A DNA stretch of 64,000 bases, from positions 5,233,749-5,297,748 of the forward strand of contig NW_020312867.1 of assembly GCF_003265705.1 (NCBI RefSeq), given 5' to 3'. A model generated the notes under the pieces. It was given only the letters and a program-made list of their open reading frames with translations, had not been told where the DNA came from and ran no database searches. Below, in pieces: positions 21,606 through 33,758 of the stretch. Both the position numbers and the translations under genes were made by a program. The number at the start of each line of letters is the position of its first letter. Positions within the stretch are counted from its first letter, which is position 1. Origin of the DNA: Callorhinus ursinus (lineage: Eukaryota > Chordata > Mammalia > Carnivora > Otariidae).

Positions 21606-21790
21606 TTTTTTTTTAAGAGGTTATTTATTTATTTGACAGAGACACAACCAGAGAGGGAACACAAGCCAGGGGGGAGTGGGAGAGGGAGAAGCAGGAGCAG
21701 GGAGCCTGATGCGGGGCTCGATCCCAGGACCCTGAGATCATGACCCGAACCGAAGGCAGACGCTTAACGACTAAGCCACCCAGGCGCCCC
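21606..21790 (-). mobile_element. can-SINE
   Basis: Head complement of gccacccaggcgcccc at the right, T tail at the left, flanked by attctgattttt repeats. Confidence 0.93.
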
Positions 21791-21897
21791 TACATTCTGA
21801 TTTTTAAAACCAAATTTATTCTTTCCCTATTAACATATTAGATTTAGAACTGCTTTAATTTTTTTCTCTAATACATTTTTTTTAAGGAATCATATCC

Positions 21898-22000
21898 TTT
21901 TTTTTAAGATTTATTTTTGAGAGAGAGCATGTGCATGTGCGCAAGCACACAAGTGGGGGGGAGGGGCAGAGGGAGAAGCAGAGGCTCGACCCAGGTGCCC
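21898..22000 (-). mobile_element. Internally deleted SINE
   Basis: A tail and purine-rich body run straight into a short head (gaggctcgacccaggtgccc); the middle of the tRNA-related part is missing. Confidence 0.75.
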
Positions 22001-22087
22001 TCCCTACATTTTCAACTGACAGTGACTCCTTGTATGCCAATCTTACATTTCTCTGACCTCCACATTACTTCTAAAATTCTCCAAGCA

Positions 22088-22296
22088 GGGGCGCCTGGGT
22101 GGCTCAGTCGTTAAGCACCTGCCTTCGGCTCAGGTCATGATCCCAGGGTCCTGGGATCATGCCCGCATCCGGCCCCCTGCTCGGCGGGAAGCCTGCTTCT
22201 CCCTCTCCCACTCCCCCTGCTTGTGTTCCTGCTCATGCTCGCTCTCTCTCTGTGTCAAATAAATAAATAAAATCTTTAAAAAAAATAAATAAAAAT
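22088..22296 (+). mobile_element. can-SINE with 15-bp TSD
   Basis: aaaattctccaagca (22,073-22,087) and aaaattccccaagca (22,297-22,311) differ at one base. Antisense to CHMP4B. Confidence 0.95.
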
Positions 22297-22311
22297 AAAA
22301 TTCCCCAAGCA

Positions 22312-22940
22312 ATAAATGATCTGGAAGCAAATACCCAAACACATTAGAAGGAAGCAAGTCCCCCCATGAATGAAATGTTTATATTATTCACGTTTACAGA
22401 CCAATATCCAGCACAATGGCTGGTACACAATAAGTACTTCATATATATTAAACTGAATCTCTAATTCCATCTGTATTTTAAGTTTTTCATGTATTTTATA
22501 CGGGGTTCCTCATGTGTGATACACCCATATTTTATCTCCTGTGTCCCTCTGACTCAAAGGAGAAATGATAATGTCTCATTGAAACACTAGCTAAAACAAT
22601 CATTTGATAGGATTCTTTCCCTGCATCCCTCCTGGCCCATAAAACAGCAACTTTTGTAAGCACTTGCCCTTCCCTCCATCCTCATCATAAGGTGTGCTCT
22701 TGGAGAGGAAGAAAATGGCCTGAGCAAAGAGCCTGGCCCTCTAGGACTTCCCCCCCTGCCTGCAGGGTTCACACAGTCTTCCTCTCCATGTAGTGAACTC
22801 TCCAGGATGGTACCTGGCAGGGACAGCTGATTTATTTACCCCAATCTAACTCCTGTGTGTATTTCTCAACTAGTTAAGAACTCCAAAGACAAAGTGTACA
22901 CTATTCATTTTCTCCCTTCATATGTGGTTCATGAGTGATC
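22312..22940. other. Intron 1, unassigned
   Basis: Possible L2 end near 22,390-22,455 (acaatggctggtacacaata). Otherwise nothing recognised. Confidence 0.4.
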
Positions 22941-23133
22941 TTTTTTTTTCCAAAAAAGATTTATTTATTTATTTTAGCGGGGGAGGGGCAAAGGGCAAGG
23001 GAGAGAAAGTCTCAAGCAGACTCCTCAATGGAGCGTGGGGTCCAAAGCAGGGCTTGATCTCATGACCCCGAGATCAGGATCTGAGCTGAAACCAAGAGTC
23101 GGCACTTAACTGACTGTGCCACCCAGGCGCCCC
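22941..23133 (-). mobile_element. can-SINE
   Basis: T tail, aagatttatttatttatttt, and head complement of gccacccaggcgcccc. Confidence 0.93.
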
Positions 23134-23153
23134 TAATGTAATATTGAAATTAG

Positions 23154-23360
23154 GGGGCGCCTGGGTGGCTCAGTGGTTAAGCATTTGACTCTTGGTTTTG
23201 GCTCAGGTCGTGATCTCAGGGTTGTGGGACTGAGTCCTGTGTCAGGCTCTGCGCTGAGTGTGGAGCCTGCTTGGGATTCTCTCTCTCCCTCTGCCTCTGC
23301 CCCTCCTCCTGCTTGTGCGCTCTCTCTCTCGAAATAAATAAAATCTTAAAAAAAAAAAAA
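23154..23360 (+). mobile_element. can-SINE of a different subfamily, with TSD
   Basis: The body reads actcttggttttggctcagg and a tgtggagcctgcttgggatt segment. Target duplication gaaattag (23,146-23,153; 23,361-23,368). Confidence 0.95.
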
Positions 23361-23578
23361 GAAATTAGACATGAGATTACCATTTGGGCTATAAGAGTAT
23401 GTGTAAACTTAAATATTCATAGTACCTGAACCACTCTATACTTTAGAAACGTGTGGCAGAGTGGTAAAGTATAACTTAGGGCAAACTACAGGAGTAAAAT
23501 GCCTCTCTTCCTGCATACTGTTACACTTAAAGTAAAATATCCATCCCAACCCTATTTCTGACCACAGGAATCTACCTC

Positions 23579-23778
23579 TTTTTTTTTAAAGATTTTATTT
23601 ATTTATTTATTTGACAGAGAGAGGCAGTGAGAGCAGGAACACAAGCAGGGGGAGTGGGAGAGAGAGAAGCAGGCTTCCCGCTGAGCAGGGAGCCCAATGT
23701 GGGACTCGATCCCAGGACCCTGGGACCATGACCTGAGCCGAAAGCAGACGCTTAACGACTGAGCCACCCATGCGCCCG
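23579..23778 (-). mobile_element. can-SINE with TSD
   Basis: ggaatctacctc / ggaatctacttc flank the element. Lies 218 bp from the opposite-strand SINE at 23,154. Confidence 0.93.
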
Positions 23779-23916
23779 GGAATCTACTTCTATACGTAGC
23801 CAAAGTTTAAAGGGCTGAACCCAATGTTTTCCATAAACATATGCTGGCTCTTAGTGTCTTGCCTTATACATCTCCAAATTCCAGATGGTTGCGTTTAAAA
23901 AAACAAGTACTGGGTT

Positions 23917-24086
23917 CTTATTATAAGAAAAAAAGTGTAACTGTGTGAGGTGATAGATGTTAACTAAACTTATCATGGTAATCATTTCACAATACATACA
24001 TACATCAAATCATTACACTGTATAGTAAAACTAATACAATGTTATGTCAATTATATCTCAATAAAACTGGGGGAAATGAAAAAAAT
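23917..24086 (+). mobile_element. 5'-truncated L1 (3' end only) with 18-bp TSD
   Basis: The duplication aaaaacaagtactgggtt is exact at 23,899-23,916 and 24,087-24,104. The insert is an L1 3' UTR end finishing tcaattatatctcaataaaa plus an A-rich tail. Confidence 0.9.
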
Positions 24087-24104
24087 AAAAACAAGTACTG
24101 GGTT

Positions 24105-25891
24105 ACAAGGAGTTCATCTAAACCAAATATTCAAAGAGGTATCCAAAGAAATCCCTTTCCTGTCAAAGAACATCAGTGTCATTCATAAACACAGTGGCTT
24201 TAACAGTTGAAATCTAACTCAGGCCAACAGAAGTTAGAGAGTTTGCTTTTAGATGGAAAAAAATAGTCCTTGGAATCTCCATATTTAATTATGCCTCTGC
24301 CGGTTCCAAGAGAGTAATTACAGCAGCAATTACAGAATCTAATAACCAGCTTTATTGGCTCTGAAAGCTGATGCAAAAACAACTCCAACCATGTTGAAAT
24401 AAACATTGGTCTCCAGACAGTTGCTTCATTAGACACTCTAAATAGCTATTTGGAGGAAAAATACAAAAGACATAACCTATGAAACAGAGAGACCAGTTGA
24501 AAAGACATTCACCCAAGACTGGAAACTCCTTCTGCAAGGAACCTGTTAGTGACTATACAGAAACCATTTTCAGAGAACACATCAATTCAATACAACTAGA
24601 TAGGATGCTCCTTTCTCTCAGGCAAAGGCACACTTGACTTCTCTTTGAAGAGCTGCTGAGGGGCAAGTCTGCCTGCCCTGGTCTGGGGGCATTCAGTATA
24701 GGAGCCACAAACCCAGGGCATCTCAACAGATGCTAAAAAGTCATAACTGTACACTCATGACTAATACAGAGAGATTTCGGCACTGATGGGAAGGAGGGCC
24801 CAGTAACATCCTCTCACTGAATGAATGAATGATGGTGTCCTTTCAAAGACCCAAGATTCTATATCTGAGTTCATCTAGCAGAAGATACAAGGACGAGGAG
24901 GGAAGGAGGAGAGTGCCGTTCCTTTTCCAATCTCAGCACACAGCAAACACAAACACACTCCAGAGGACACTTACACACAAATGCAACACTAAGTGGGAAT
25001 TCTGAAGAACCAGCAGGCTGGTCATGGCGGAGACTACTGGCAGGCATGCAGCCGAGTGAAGCTGAGGGAGCCCTGCTTTGCCTGCATCTAGCAATCATTC
25101 AGACGTTCCTGCTCATCACGCCCATTGAGTAATTAGATGTTCAGGGTACCCTCACAGCCAGGAGAACCACATCTGGCCTTCAAGCCACTAGTCACTGTGC
25201 TGGGGTCACCTGTCATCTGTCCCATGAATGTGGGCAAGAAAAGACCCAAAATCAAAACAACCAAGTTAATCACCAATGTCAAAGAAAGCCATTGTCCTAC
25301 AGGGACGGTTATTAGTAAGCATCCCTGCGTGACATGGCATCAAATGTCCTGCCAGACCCTAACTAAATGAGTTACAATTTTGGCATCAAAGGGGGGGGTG
25401 CACACTTGAAGTGTTCTCAGAGAACCTGAAGTCCGACCTGTCTCATTAGGTGACTGAGGAAAAATGATGCCCAGAAAGGTGACACATCACATAGGGAGTT
25501 AGAGAAAGAATCAGTACTAGAACCCAGGTCTACAGCCAGGGCTCCTTCCACCACCTCAACTCTCTTATCTCCAAATTAAGTTGCTACAAATAAATCAGCA
25601 GTTCCCCCACCATAAGGAAAATAGTCTCTTAATGCTCTTTCAATTTCCAAACTCTGCCCTTTGCAAAACCCATTTAAAAGCTCATGCTGACACATGAAAG
25701 AACCAGAAAGCTACCAATATTCTCTCCGAAGTCCCCAGTTAGAAGAAAAAGAAAAAAGAATGGAAAAAAGGTCCAACATCTGCCTGGTTCCAGAATACTT
25801 TCCCTAAATGGGTACTGTTGATCCTGTCCACAGTTTCAGAAGATGGGGTCGGGGCTGGGCTCTCATTTCTCTACCCTGTAGAGAAGTGGCA
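24105..25891. other. SINE-free part of intron 1
   Basis: About 1.8 kb without recognised young insertions. Includes a homeobox-like A/T cluster at 24,280-24,360 (see findings) and a CpG-poor remainder. Confidence 0.4.
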
Positions 25892-26091
25892 CGGGGCGCC
25901 TGGGTGGTTCAGTTAGCTAAGCATCCGACTCTTGGTTTCAGCTCAGGTCCTGATCTCAGGGTGGTGGGATTGAGTCCTTAGTCAGGCTCTGTACTCAGTG
26001 TGGAGTCTGCCTGAGATTCTCTCTCCTCCTCTGTTCCTCACGCTCATGCTCTCTCTCTCTCTAAAATAGATAAATAAACCTTAAAAAAAAA
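25892..26091 (+). mobile_element. can-SINE with 8-bp TSD
   Basis: aagtggca at 25,884-25,891 and 26,092-26,099. The 'actcttggtttcagctcagg' subfamily. Confidence 0.94.
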
Positions 26092-26598
26092 AAGTGGCAG
26101 GAATAGCATGGGATCTACAGGAGCTACAGAAAGGTCTCAGAAACCCAAATATGCCTTTAAACCCAGACAGAGGCTGTTTTGTGTCCATCCTCACTCTGTA
26201 TCCTGAGGCTCACCTGCAGAAAAGAGGGCCTCATCCTGCAAAAGCCCCGGAACGCTGTATTTATGCCCACACAGCTGAAGAGTGCAGGCGAGAGGTGCAG
26301 ACAGCATTTTTCAGAGCAGCCTCCTTCTCTGTGATGTATCTCCCTGTTCCCCTAATTTGCTCTCCGTGGCCTGGAGCTAATGTGCTCCATTTAGAGATGG
26401 TAAAATAAGTACTTGTGTATGACCAGGCAAGTAGAGTCTGAAACCCTGCTGACTTCATCAGCAAACACACAGGGAGTACAGTACTCACTGCAAGGAAAAA
26501 TTCTAGAGAGAAAGAAAGAAGCCCTTTATCTGTTTAATGGGGACAAATATGAAAGAAATAAGCCTCCCAATTAACAATCTAACATTATATATCATTTA

Positions 26599-26796
26599 TT
26601 TATTTTTTTAAAGATTTTATTTATTTATTTGAGAGAGAGAGAGAATGAGAGCGAGAACATGAGAGGGGGGAGGGTCAGAGGGAGAAGCAGACTCCCCGCT
26701 GAGCAGGGAGCCCGATGTGGGGCTCGATCCTGGGACTCCAGGATCATGACCTGAGCCGAAGGCAGTCGCTTAACCAACTGAGCCACCCAGGCGCCC
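26599..26796 (-). mobile_element. can-SINE with exact 19-20-bp TSD
   Basis: ctaacattatatatcattta at 26,579-26,598 and again from 26,797 is perfectly conserved, so the insertion is comparatively young. Confidence 0.96.
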
Positions 26797-26984
26797 CTAA
26801 CATTATATATCATTTAAACAACATTTAAATGTCCCAATCATTTAAACAACACATAGAAAGTACGTTCTGCAGAGGTCAGATAAAGGCATGATAAGACACC
26901 TTCGAACAACCTTAGGAAATGCTGGGTCATGCCAAGTTAACACGGTCATTTAGGGAGTCCAGCTGTTCAGCTGTTTCAGTTCCA

Positions 26985-27135
26985 CTATCAAGTAAACCCT
27001 GAGAAATTACTGAACCTCACTAATTCTCAGATACTAATACTCATCTCATAGAGTTATTGTGAGGATTAAAATGACATACGTATGTGAAGCACCTGGCACA
27101 GGGCCAGAAAGGTCAAGTGCTCAGTAAATGTTGGT
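26985..27135 (+). mobile_element. MIR fragment
   Basis: gagttattgtgaggattaaa and agcacctggcacagggccag with the terminal gctcagtaaatgttggt. Confidence 0.8.
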
Positions 27136-27339
27136 CACTGGTCTTATTAACTGCAGGGCTTCTCAGAGCCTGTTTTAATAGAAAGAGAACCACTACCATT
27201 ACCACCACCATGCCCTCCTCCCCAAAAAGACAGCTTGGGAAAAAAGCAATTTAAAACCACCTTGATTACTCAGCCAACATAAGCTTCATCATCCTTTGTC
27301 TCGGCTGATGCATACCAGCACTGGAGCAGAGAGAAAAGA

Positions 27340-27490
27340 ACATGGAGCTTGGTGTCAGAATCCTGGCTCTGCCACTGGCCTGGGGTAAGTTATTTCACCT
27401 CTTCATCAAATGGGAACATGGGAGTGATCGTGCTACCCCAAAGATGAATGAGAAGGATAATCTCTCTGAAAATACTCAATAAATGTGAGC
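27340..27490 (+). mobile_element. MIR fragment
   Basis: atcctggctctgccactggc to the terminal tactcaataaatgtgag. Confidence 0.75.
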
Positions 27491-27594
27491 TTTCTCTCCA
27501 TCTTGCCCACTTCTTTAACCTGCCTCTCTCTCCTTGCCTGTGTCTGATATTCTCCCTGGGGATCTCTGTATCTTCTTTTCCCTGTGCTGTTCCT

Positions 27595-27636
27595 CCCCCT
27601 AGCCCCCAGCCCCCTAGCGCTCTAGCCCCCTAGCCC
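27595..27636. repeat. Short CCCCTAGC-type tandem repeat
   Basis: Several imperfect copies of ccccctagc within about 40 bp. Confidence 0.6.
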
Positions 27637-27699
27637 AATGTGTCTCTCCCAGAAATAGTATACAGCTGTGGCACAGTGGAGAAAAATATAATATAGAAC

Positions 27700-27905
27700 A
27701 GCAGCTAACATAAGGAGTTTCTTGGGTAGCAGGCACCACGACTGGTGCTTTACATGTTCATTGGATCCTCCCAATAACCCTATAAAGTAAGTACTGTTAT
27801 TGCCCCCATTAATAGATATAAAAATAGAGGCTCAAAGAGTTTATCACTTGCCCAAGTCATATGGTTAGACAGTAGGAGGCCTGGGATCAGTGCCAAGCTG
27901 CCTAT
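27700..27905 (+). mobile_element. MIR fragment
   Basis: tttacatgttcattggatcc, a taaaaatagaggctcaaaga segment and cttgcccaagtcatatggtt. Confidence 0.75.
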
Positions 27906-28289
27906 CTGCAAAGGGCGTATTCTTACTCCATGGAGGAACATCTACCCTGTACTGAGCAGGCAGCTGGCCCACTTTTGCCTGAGCCTGGGGATCTGAGAGC
28001 CTCCTGTGCCTTCCCCACCCTCCACAAGCTAGCTAGCAGTCTGGCACCAAGGGCATCCATAGGCAGCTCAGTCTGCCCAGAAACACCTAACTGGTAATCC
28101 ATGAGGGTAGGCAGTAAAAGCCTTTGGCTGAAAACAAATTTTTTTTCCAGTGGATTTTAAATTGGTTAAAAGTATATGTGATAAAATCCAACCATTTTAT
28201 TAGCTCCTCTGCATGTAGGTTGACAATTCTACATAGTTGGGGAGACTATAATGAGTTGTTTTCTGTTTTAAAGGATATCTTCTTCCCTC

Positions 28290-28385
28290 ATGCCTGCCCT
28301 GTATCTTCCCTAGGTCTTGAGCTCCTCAAGAGTGGAATCTACATCTCTGTGCCCCTAATACTAGCACTGACACAAGGAAAAGAGA
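28290..28385 (+). mobile_element. L2 fragment
   Basis: gagctcctcaagagtggaat ctacatctct resembles the L2 'agctcc..gagggcagggac' segment. Confidence 0.45.
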
Positions 28386-28634
28386 TGGGGGTACTCCATA
28401 ATGCCCAACTTTGCCCTATCATTTCTTCTGAGGCCAGTGGGCTCTGCCCTCTGTCCTCTCACCCCATAATGTCCTCTAGATCTTTTCCCAAGACCTAAAT
28501 AACCTTCCCTCTATATTACAGAACTATTATAGGAACTACAGCTACAAGAACTTGGTAAAGGTTCTCAAATTTCTGTCACTTGCCTACCTTTTATTTTTCC
28601 TGTATTAACTCCTGTCGGGATGCCTAGAACTCTA

Positions 28635-28727
28635 TTTTTTATTTTTTTAAGTAATCTCTACACCCAACATGGGGCTCACAACCCAAGATCAAGAGTCACA
28701 TGCTTTACTGAGCTAGCCAGACATCCC
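28635..28727 (-). mobile_element. Old short tRNA-derived SINE with TSD
   Basis: gatgcctagaactcta before and gatgcctagagcttta after. The body is taagtaatctctacacccaa to the head complement. Confidence 0.85.
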
Positions 28728-29544
28728 ACGATGCCTAGAGCTTTAAAACCAGAGTCCAGGGGCTTGTTTAAGTGACAGTGAGCCCAGGGCCTTCCCTTGT
28801 GACTACATCTGAGAGAAAGTAGCACAGACCCAGAGTAAGCAGCAAATTGTTCCATCCAGACTGGGCCAATGGGAGTGGCCCAGGCCATAAGGAAGAAGAG
28901 AAAATGGCCAAGCAAAGTCAGGCCCACCCAGGGGAACAGTGCAAAGCCTGTGTGGCTGCTTCCTCTTGTTCCTAAAAGGGCAGCTGATGGCTTTCTGGGG
29001 CTCTGCTGCAGCTGGGTTCAATTTGGGCAGGATGAAGAGGTGTTTCACTTCCCAGATACAGCAGGCAGCCAGGGAGTAGCTCTTGTGACAAGGGTAACTC
29101 AGGGCCAGATGGGGGAACTAGGATCCCAGGAAGGAAGGTCATCTGCCTTTAGTTATTGAGGGCCACAGTCAGACAGCCTGTGCTTTGGGCCAAGGTTCAG
29201 AAGAATCTCATTTAAATAGCTATCAGAAACTAAAACTGAGCACCCATGCAACCCAAAGATATGTCTTAGTTGTTCCATGTCTTAATACATAAATTTGAAT
29301 GTTACATATTTCACACAAAAAAATCCAGATTTTTGGCTTCCTTTTGATAATGCAAATTTTCTGGCAATAATCCAATGGAATTAAGTAGCAGCCATCCTTT
29401 TAGAAGGAGCACATAGTCTCTAGTTCACCTCAGTGCCCACCACTGCCCACTCTTATAAACATGGCCATGTTACTCATTTACATGTCCTGACCACTCTATA
29501 ACACTAGACATTAATCTTAGATCTGGAGGAAACTGTTACGCATT
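28728..29544. other. Intron 1, unassigned
   Basis: No clear repeat. 28,850-28,925 has ctgggccaatgggagtggcc, which recalls an ancient element also hinted at near 38,060-38,150, but the family is not recognised. Confidence 0.35.
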
Positions 29545-29690
29545 ATCTGGGACAACCCCTTGCCTTCAGGCAATTAAGGTTATTCCCAATTTAAAGACAA
29601 GTAACCAAAGGTTCAACAACTTGCTCAAGGTTACAAAGTTAGAGGTAATGGCCAAGGAGGAACCCAAGCCAGGTGCCCTGTGTCCTGGGA
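29545..29690 (+). mobile_element. MIR fragment
   Basis: caacttgctcaaggttacaa agttagaggt in MIR core order. Confidence 0.65.
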
Positions 29691-29708
29691 CAGTGCTCGT
29701 TCCACTAC

Positions 29709-29904
29709 TTTTTTTCTTTTAAGATTTTATTTGTTTGACAGAGAAAGAAACAGCGAGAGAGGGAACAGAAGCAGGGGGAGTGGGAGAGGGAGAAGCAAGC
29801 CCCCCACGGAGCAGGGAGCCCGATGTGGGGCTCGATCCCATCACCCTGGGATCATGACCTGAGCCAAAGGCAGACGCTCAATGACTGAGCCACCCAGGTG
29901 CCCC
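29709..29904 (-). mobile_element. can-SINE with TSD
   Basis: ttccactactt flanks both sides; full tail and head. Confidence 0.94.
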
Positions 29905-30689
29905 TCTTTCCACTACTCTTGGGGAGACTTGTGTCTAGACAGAAACTGAAACATGGGTCCTGTGATCCTCGACCTAGCTTCTTGATCTAAATCTGTCATG
30001 ATCAAATTATGTCACTGAGTAAGTCCCTCTTAGGGCTCAGACTCCTCATCAAGGACACAGGAAGGGTGGATTAGATGCTCCCTCTAAGGTGTTCCTCCAG
30101 GTCTAATAATATATGAACCTGTATAGTTCTGAAATTTCCAGTAACTGATTAAAACACAAAAGGCTTTTTCTGACTGACCCTGTGTGATCTTGGAAATGTA
30201 ATTAACAGCAATACACTCCATTTCCTGAGTATTTCACATAATCAAGTTTTTCCTGTCCAATAAAATTAGCAGTATCTCTTTTAACTGGTTTCACAAATTG
30301 TGTTAGAAAAATCATAGACTACTTCTAGCCTCTGCACTCAGCTGCTCCAGCTGGGTGGAGGAAGTCAGCACTCATGCTCAGCACTAGCCACAGATGTCAT
30401 TCATATATGTCATTCAGGGAGAAGAGCTAATTACAGTTAGAATGTAAAGCTAGATGCCCTCACTCTCCATTTCCCTGTAAGTTCTGGCACCGGTGACCTC
30501 CTCTCTCTGAAATGCCTCTCTCCTGTTAGTTTTAGAAGATACCCTAGAATCTGGCTCCCTGGCTCCCACAATCATTTCTTCTTGGGTTTTTCTAGATCCT
30601 TTCTCTCTTCTTCTCAATTCCAAGTGGTTGGATGGAGCTCAGCCTTGATCCTGTGTTCTTTTCACACATACCAACCTGAGTTAACACAC

Positions 30690-30855
30690 CTGTTCAGAGT
30701 CTTGTATTTTATTCCTTCATTTAATCCTTACAATAAGGAATTAGTCTTATTAGTCCATTTATAGATGAGGAGATTTGAGGCTGGAGAGATTATGTAACTT
30801 ACTAACCTCTCAAAGCTTGTGAATAACTGGCAGAGTCAGGATCCAAATCCACATT
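30690..30855 (+). mobile_element. MIR fragment
   Basis: ccatttatagatgaggagat ttgaggctgg and ggcagagtcaggatccaaat. Confidence 0.7.
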
Positions 30856-31560
30856 CCTCCTGCTTCTAGCCAAGATAAAATGGTAGGGACTGAACTTACC
30901 CTCCTACCTAAGAAAAATGAAACAATGATTTGCAAGACACTAGACATCAGGTACAAAAAGGTCAGTGATCCCTGAGAAATGGGAAATAAACTAGGTGACA
31001 ACTGCCCTAGTTTATTGCTTTGAGAGTTTCCTAGGCCTCAGTGCAGGGAGAGAAAACCCAGGCAGAGCCTGGCGGGCTTCCCTAGTTGACAAGATACAGC
31101 TGAGAGTCTAGAGAGACCAAAGAGGCTAGAGTTCACAGGAGAAAGAGTACCAGAGAGGACAAAGCTGGAGGAGGTGACGGGGAGGGAGAGAGAAAGAGAA
31201 CACACAACACAAACTCCTGGAGATCTGCAGTCCCCTCCAGTATCCAGCAAAATACTCATCAGTACAAGTGTGAAGAAGCTATCCGAGGCCAAGGAAAGAA
31301 CCTCTCAAAAGGATTAGAGAGAACAGTACCAGGCGCTCACATGGGGCTGGTTATAGTACCTGCTCCTCAGCCATACTGAAAAACCTCATAATTCATGGGG
31401 CTTTAGGTGGAGTATTCAGAAGGGTCTTGTCTCGTTGGTAGGGAATAAATAGCCCTGCTTTGGGCCCACCTAACAAATTTTAAAAGCAGGACCCAAAAAC
31501 ACAAAATGTTACCAACAAAATTAACTAATGCCAAACAAAGCTTAAGAATATAGGAATACA

Positions 31561-31777
31561 GGGGCCCCTGGGTGGCTTAGTCGGTTGGGCATCTGCCTTT
31601 GGCTCGGGTCATGATCCCAGGGTCCTGGGATTGAGCCCTGCATGGGGCTCCCTGCTTGGGGGGAGCCTGCTTCTCCCTCTCCTCCCTGCTTGTACTCTCT
31701 CTTGCTATCTCTTTCACTATCTGTCTCTCTCTCTCAAATAAATAAATCTTAAAAAAAAAAAACAGTCGTTAAAAAAA
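31561..31777 (+). mobile_element. can-SINE with TSD inside old L1
   Basis: aatataggaatac at 31,547 and again at 31,778. The A tail is interrupted by cagtcgtt. Confidence 0.93.
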
Positions 31778-32382
31778 AATATAGGAATATAAAAATATCT
31801 AATACCCAATAAGGTAAAATTTCTATATGACATCCGATCAATCAGGCAGAAGGAAAATGATACCAGATGAAAATACAGCTCTACACAGAGGTATGAGGAG
31901 CACCAGAAAGGATAAATACATGGATAAACATGTAAGGCTTTTTAATTATTTAAATCTCTTTAAACAACAACAACAAAAAATAATAGTGTAGTTTATTTTA
32001 TTAGTTATGTTTATAACATATGCAAAAGTAAAACATGACAACAACAGCACATGAGCCACGGGAGAAGTGAGAGTGTACTACTGTAAGGTTCAGACACTAT
32101 ATGTGAGGTGACAATATCACTTGAAAGTAGAATACATAAAGATGTATATTATAAGCTCTACAGTATTAAAAATAACAAAAAATTATAGCTAATAAGCCAA
32201 CAAAAAAGATAAACGGAATCATAAAAACACTTAATCCAAAATAAGGCAGAAAAAAAGAAAAAAATGGGAGCAAAGAACAGATGAGACAAATTAAAAAAAG
32301 AGCAAGATGACAGATTTATATTTAGCCATATCAATAATCACATAAAATCTAACTTTCTAAATGCCTCAATTAAAAGGCAGAA

Positions 32383-32565
32383 GGGGACACCTGGGTGGCT
32401 CAGTTGGTTAAGCATCTGCCTCCGGCTCAGGTCATGATCCCAGAGTCCTGGGACTGAGCCCTGCACTGGGCTCCTTGCTCAGCGGGGAGCCTGCTTCTCC
32501 CTCTGCCTGCCGCTCCCCCTGCTTGTGCTCTCTCTGACAAATAATAAAATCTTTGGGGAAAAAAA
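32383..32565 (+). mobile_element. can-SINE with TSD inside old L1
   Basis: aaaaggcagaag on both sides (32,371 region and 32,566-32,577). Confidence 0.93.
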
Positions 32566-32582
32566 AAAAGGCAGAAGTTATT

Positions 32583-32802
32583 GGGGCACCTGCGTGGCTC
32601 AGTTGGTTGTGTCCGACTCCTGATTTTGGCTCAGGTCATATCTCAGGGTCCTGGGTTCGAGACCCACAAAGGGCTCCATGCTCAGCGGGGAGTCTGCTTG
32701 AGGATTCTCTCCCTCGCCCTCGGCCCCTCCCCCTGCTCATGTTCTCTCCCTCCTTCTCTCTCTCTCTCAAATAAATAAATCCTCTAATAAACTAAAAATA
32801 AT
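32583..32802 (+). mobile_element. can-SINE with TSD, same target site
   Basis: aaaaggcagaagttatt / aaaaggcagatgttaatt flank it. Its left TSD overlaps the right TSD of the preceding SINE, so two insertions used one site. Confidence 0.93.
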
Positions 32803-33216
32803 AAAAGGCAGATGTTAATTGATTGGATTAAAAATCCAACTAGATGCTGTCCACAAAAAACGCACTTCAAACATAAAGACAAGTTAAAAGTAAAAGGATG
32901 GAAAAAAGATATACCAAGGTTACACTACTCAAAAGAAAGCTGGAATGGCTATATTAATTAATAAACCAAAATAGATTTCAGAGCAAAGAATTACCAGAGA
33001 CAAAGATCATCTCATAATCATACAGAGTTCCATATATCAGGAGGATATAACAATCAGAAACATGTACAAACCTAATAATAGAATTTTAAAATATACAAAG
33101 CAAAAATGGATAGAACTGCAAGGAGAAACAGGTAAATCCACAATTACAGTCAGATTTTAATACCCTTCTTTGACAACTGATAGAGCAGACAGAAAATCAA
33201 TAAGGATACAGAAGTC

Positions 33217-33715
33217 TCGTGCATTGACTGATGAATGGATAAAGAAGATGTGGTGTATATATACACAATGGAATATTACTCAGCCATCAAAAAGAATGAA
33301 ATCTTGCCATTTGCAACAACATGGATGGAATTAGAGTGTATTATGCTAAGCAAAGTCAGTCAGTCAGAGAAAGACAAGTATCATATGATTTCACGCATAT
33401 GTGGAATTTAAGAAACAAAACAGATGAACATAGGGGAAGGGAAGGAAAAACAAAATAAGATAAAAACAGAAAGGCAGACAAACCACAACAGACTCTTAAC
33501 TATAGAGAACAAACTGAGGGTTGCTGGAGGTGGGGGAGAGTAGGGGGATGAGCTAAATGGGATGGGCATTAAGGAGGGCACTTGTTGGGGATGAGCACTG
33601 GGTGTTATATGTAAGTGATGAATCACTAAATTCTACTCCTGAAACCAATACTACATTATATGTTAACCAACTTGAATTTAAATAAAAAAGATAATAATAA
33701 AATAAAAATTAAAAA
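33217..33715 (+). mobile_element. 5'-truncated L1 with exact 15-bp TSD, inside old L1
   Basis: aaggatacagaagtc at 33,202-33,216 and 33,716-33,730 is identical. The insert carries the carnivore L1 3' end: atggaatattactcagccat, aacaacatggatggaattag, gatgaatcactaaattctac and an A-rich tail. It holds the last ORF2 codons and 3' UTR only. Confidence 0.95.
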
Positions 33716-33758
33716 AAGGATACAGAAGTCCTGAATAGCTCAAAATCAATAAACTTGA

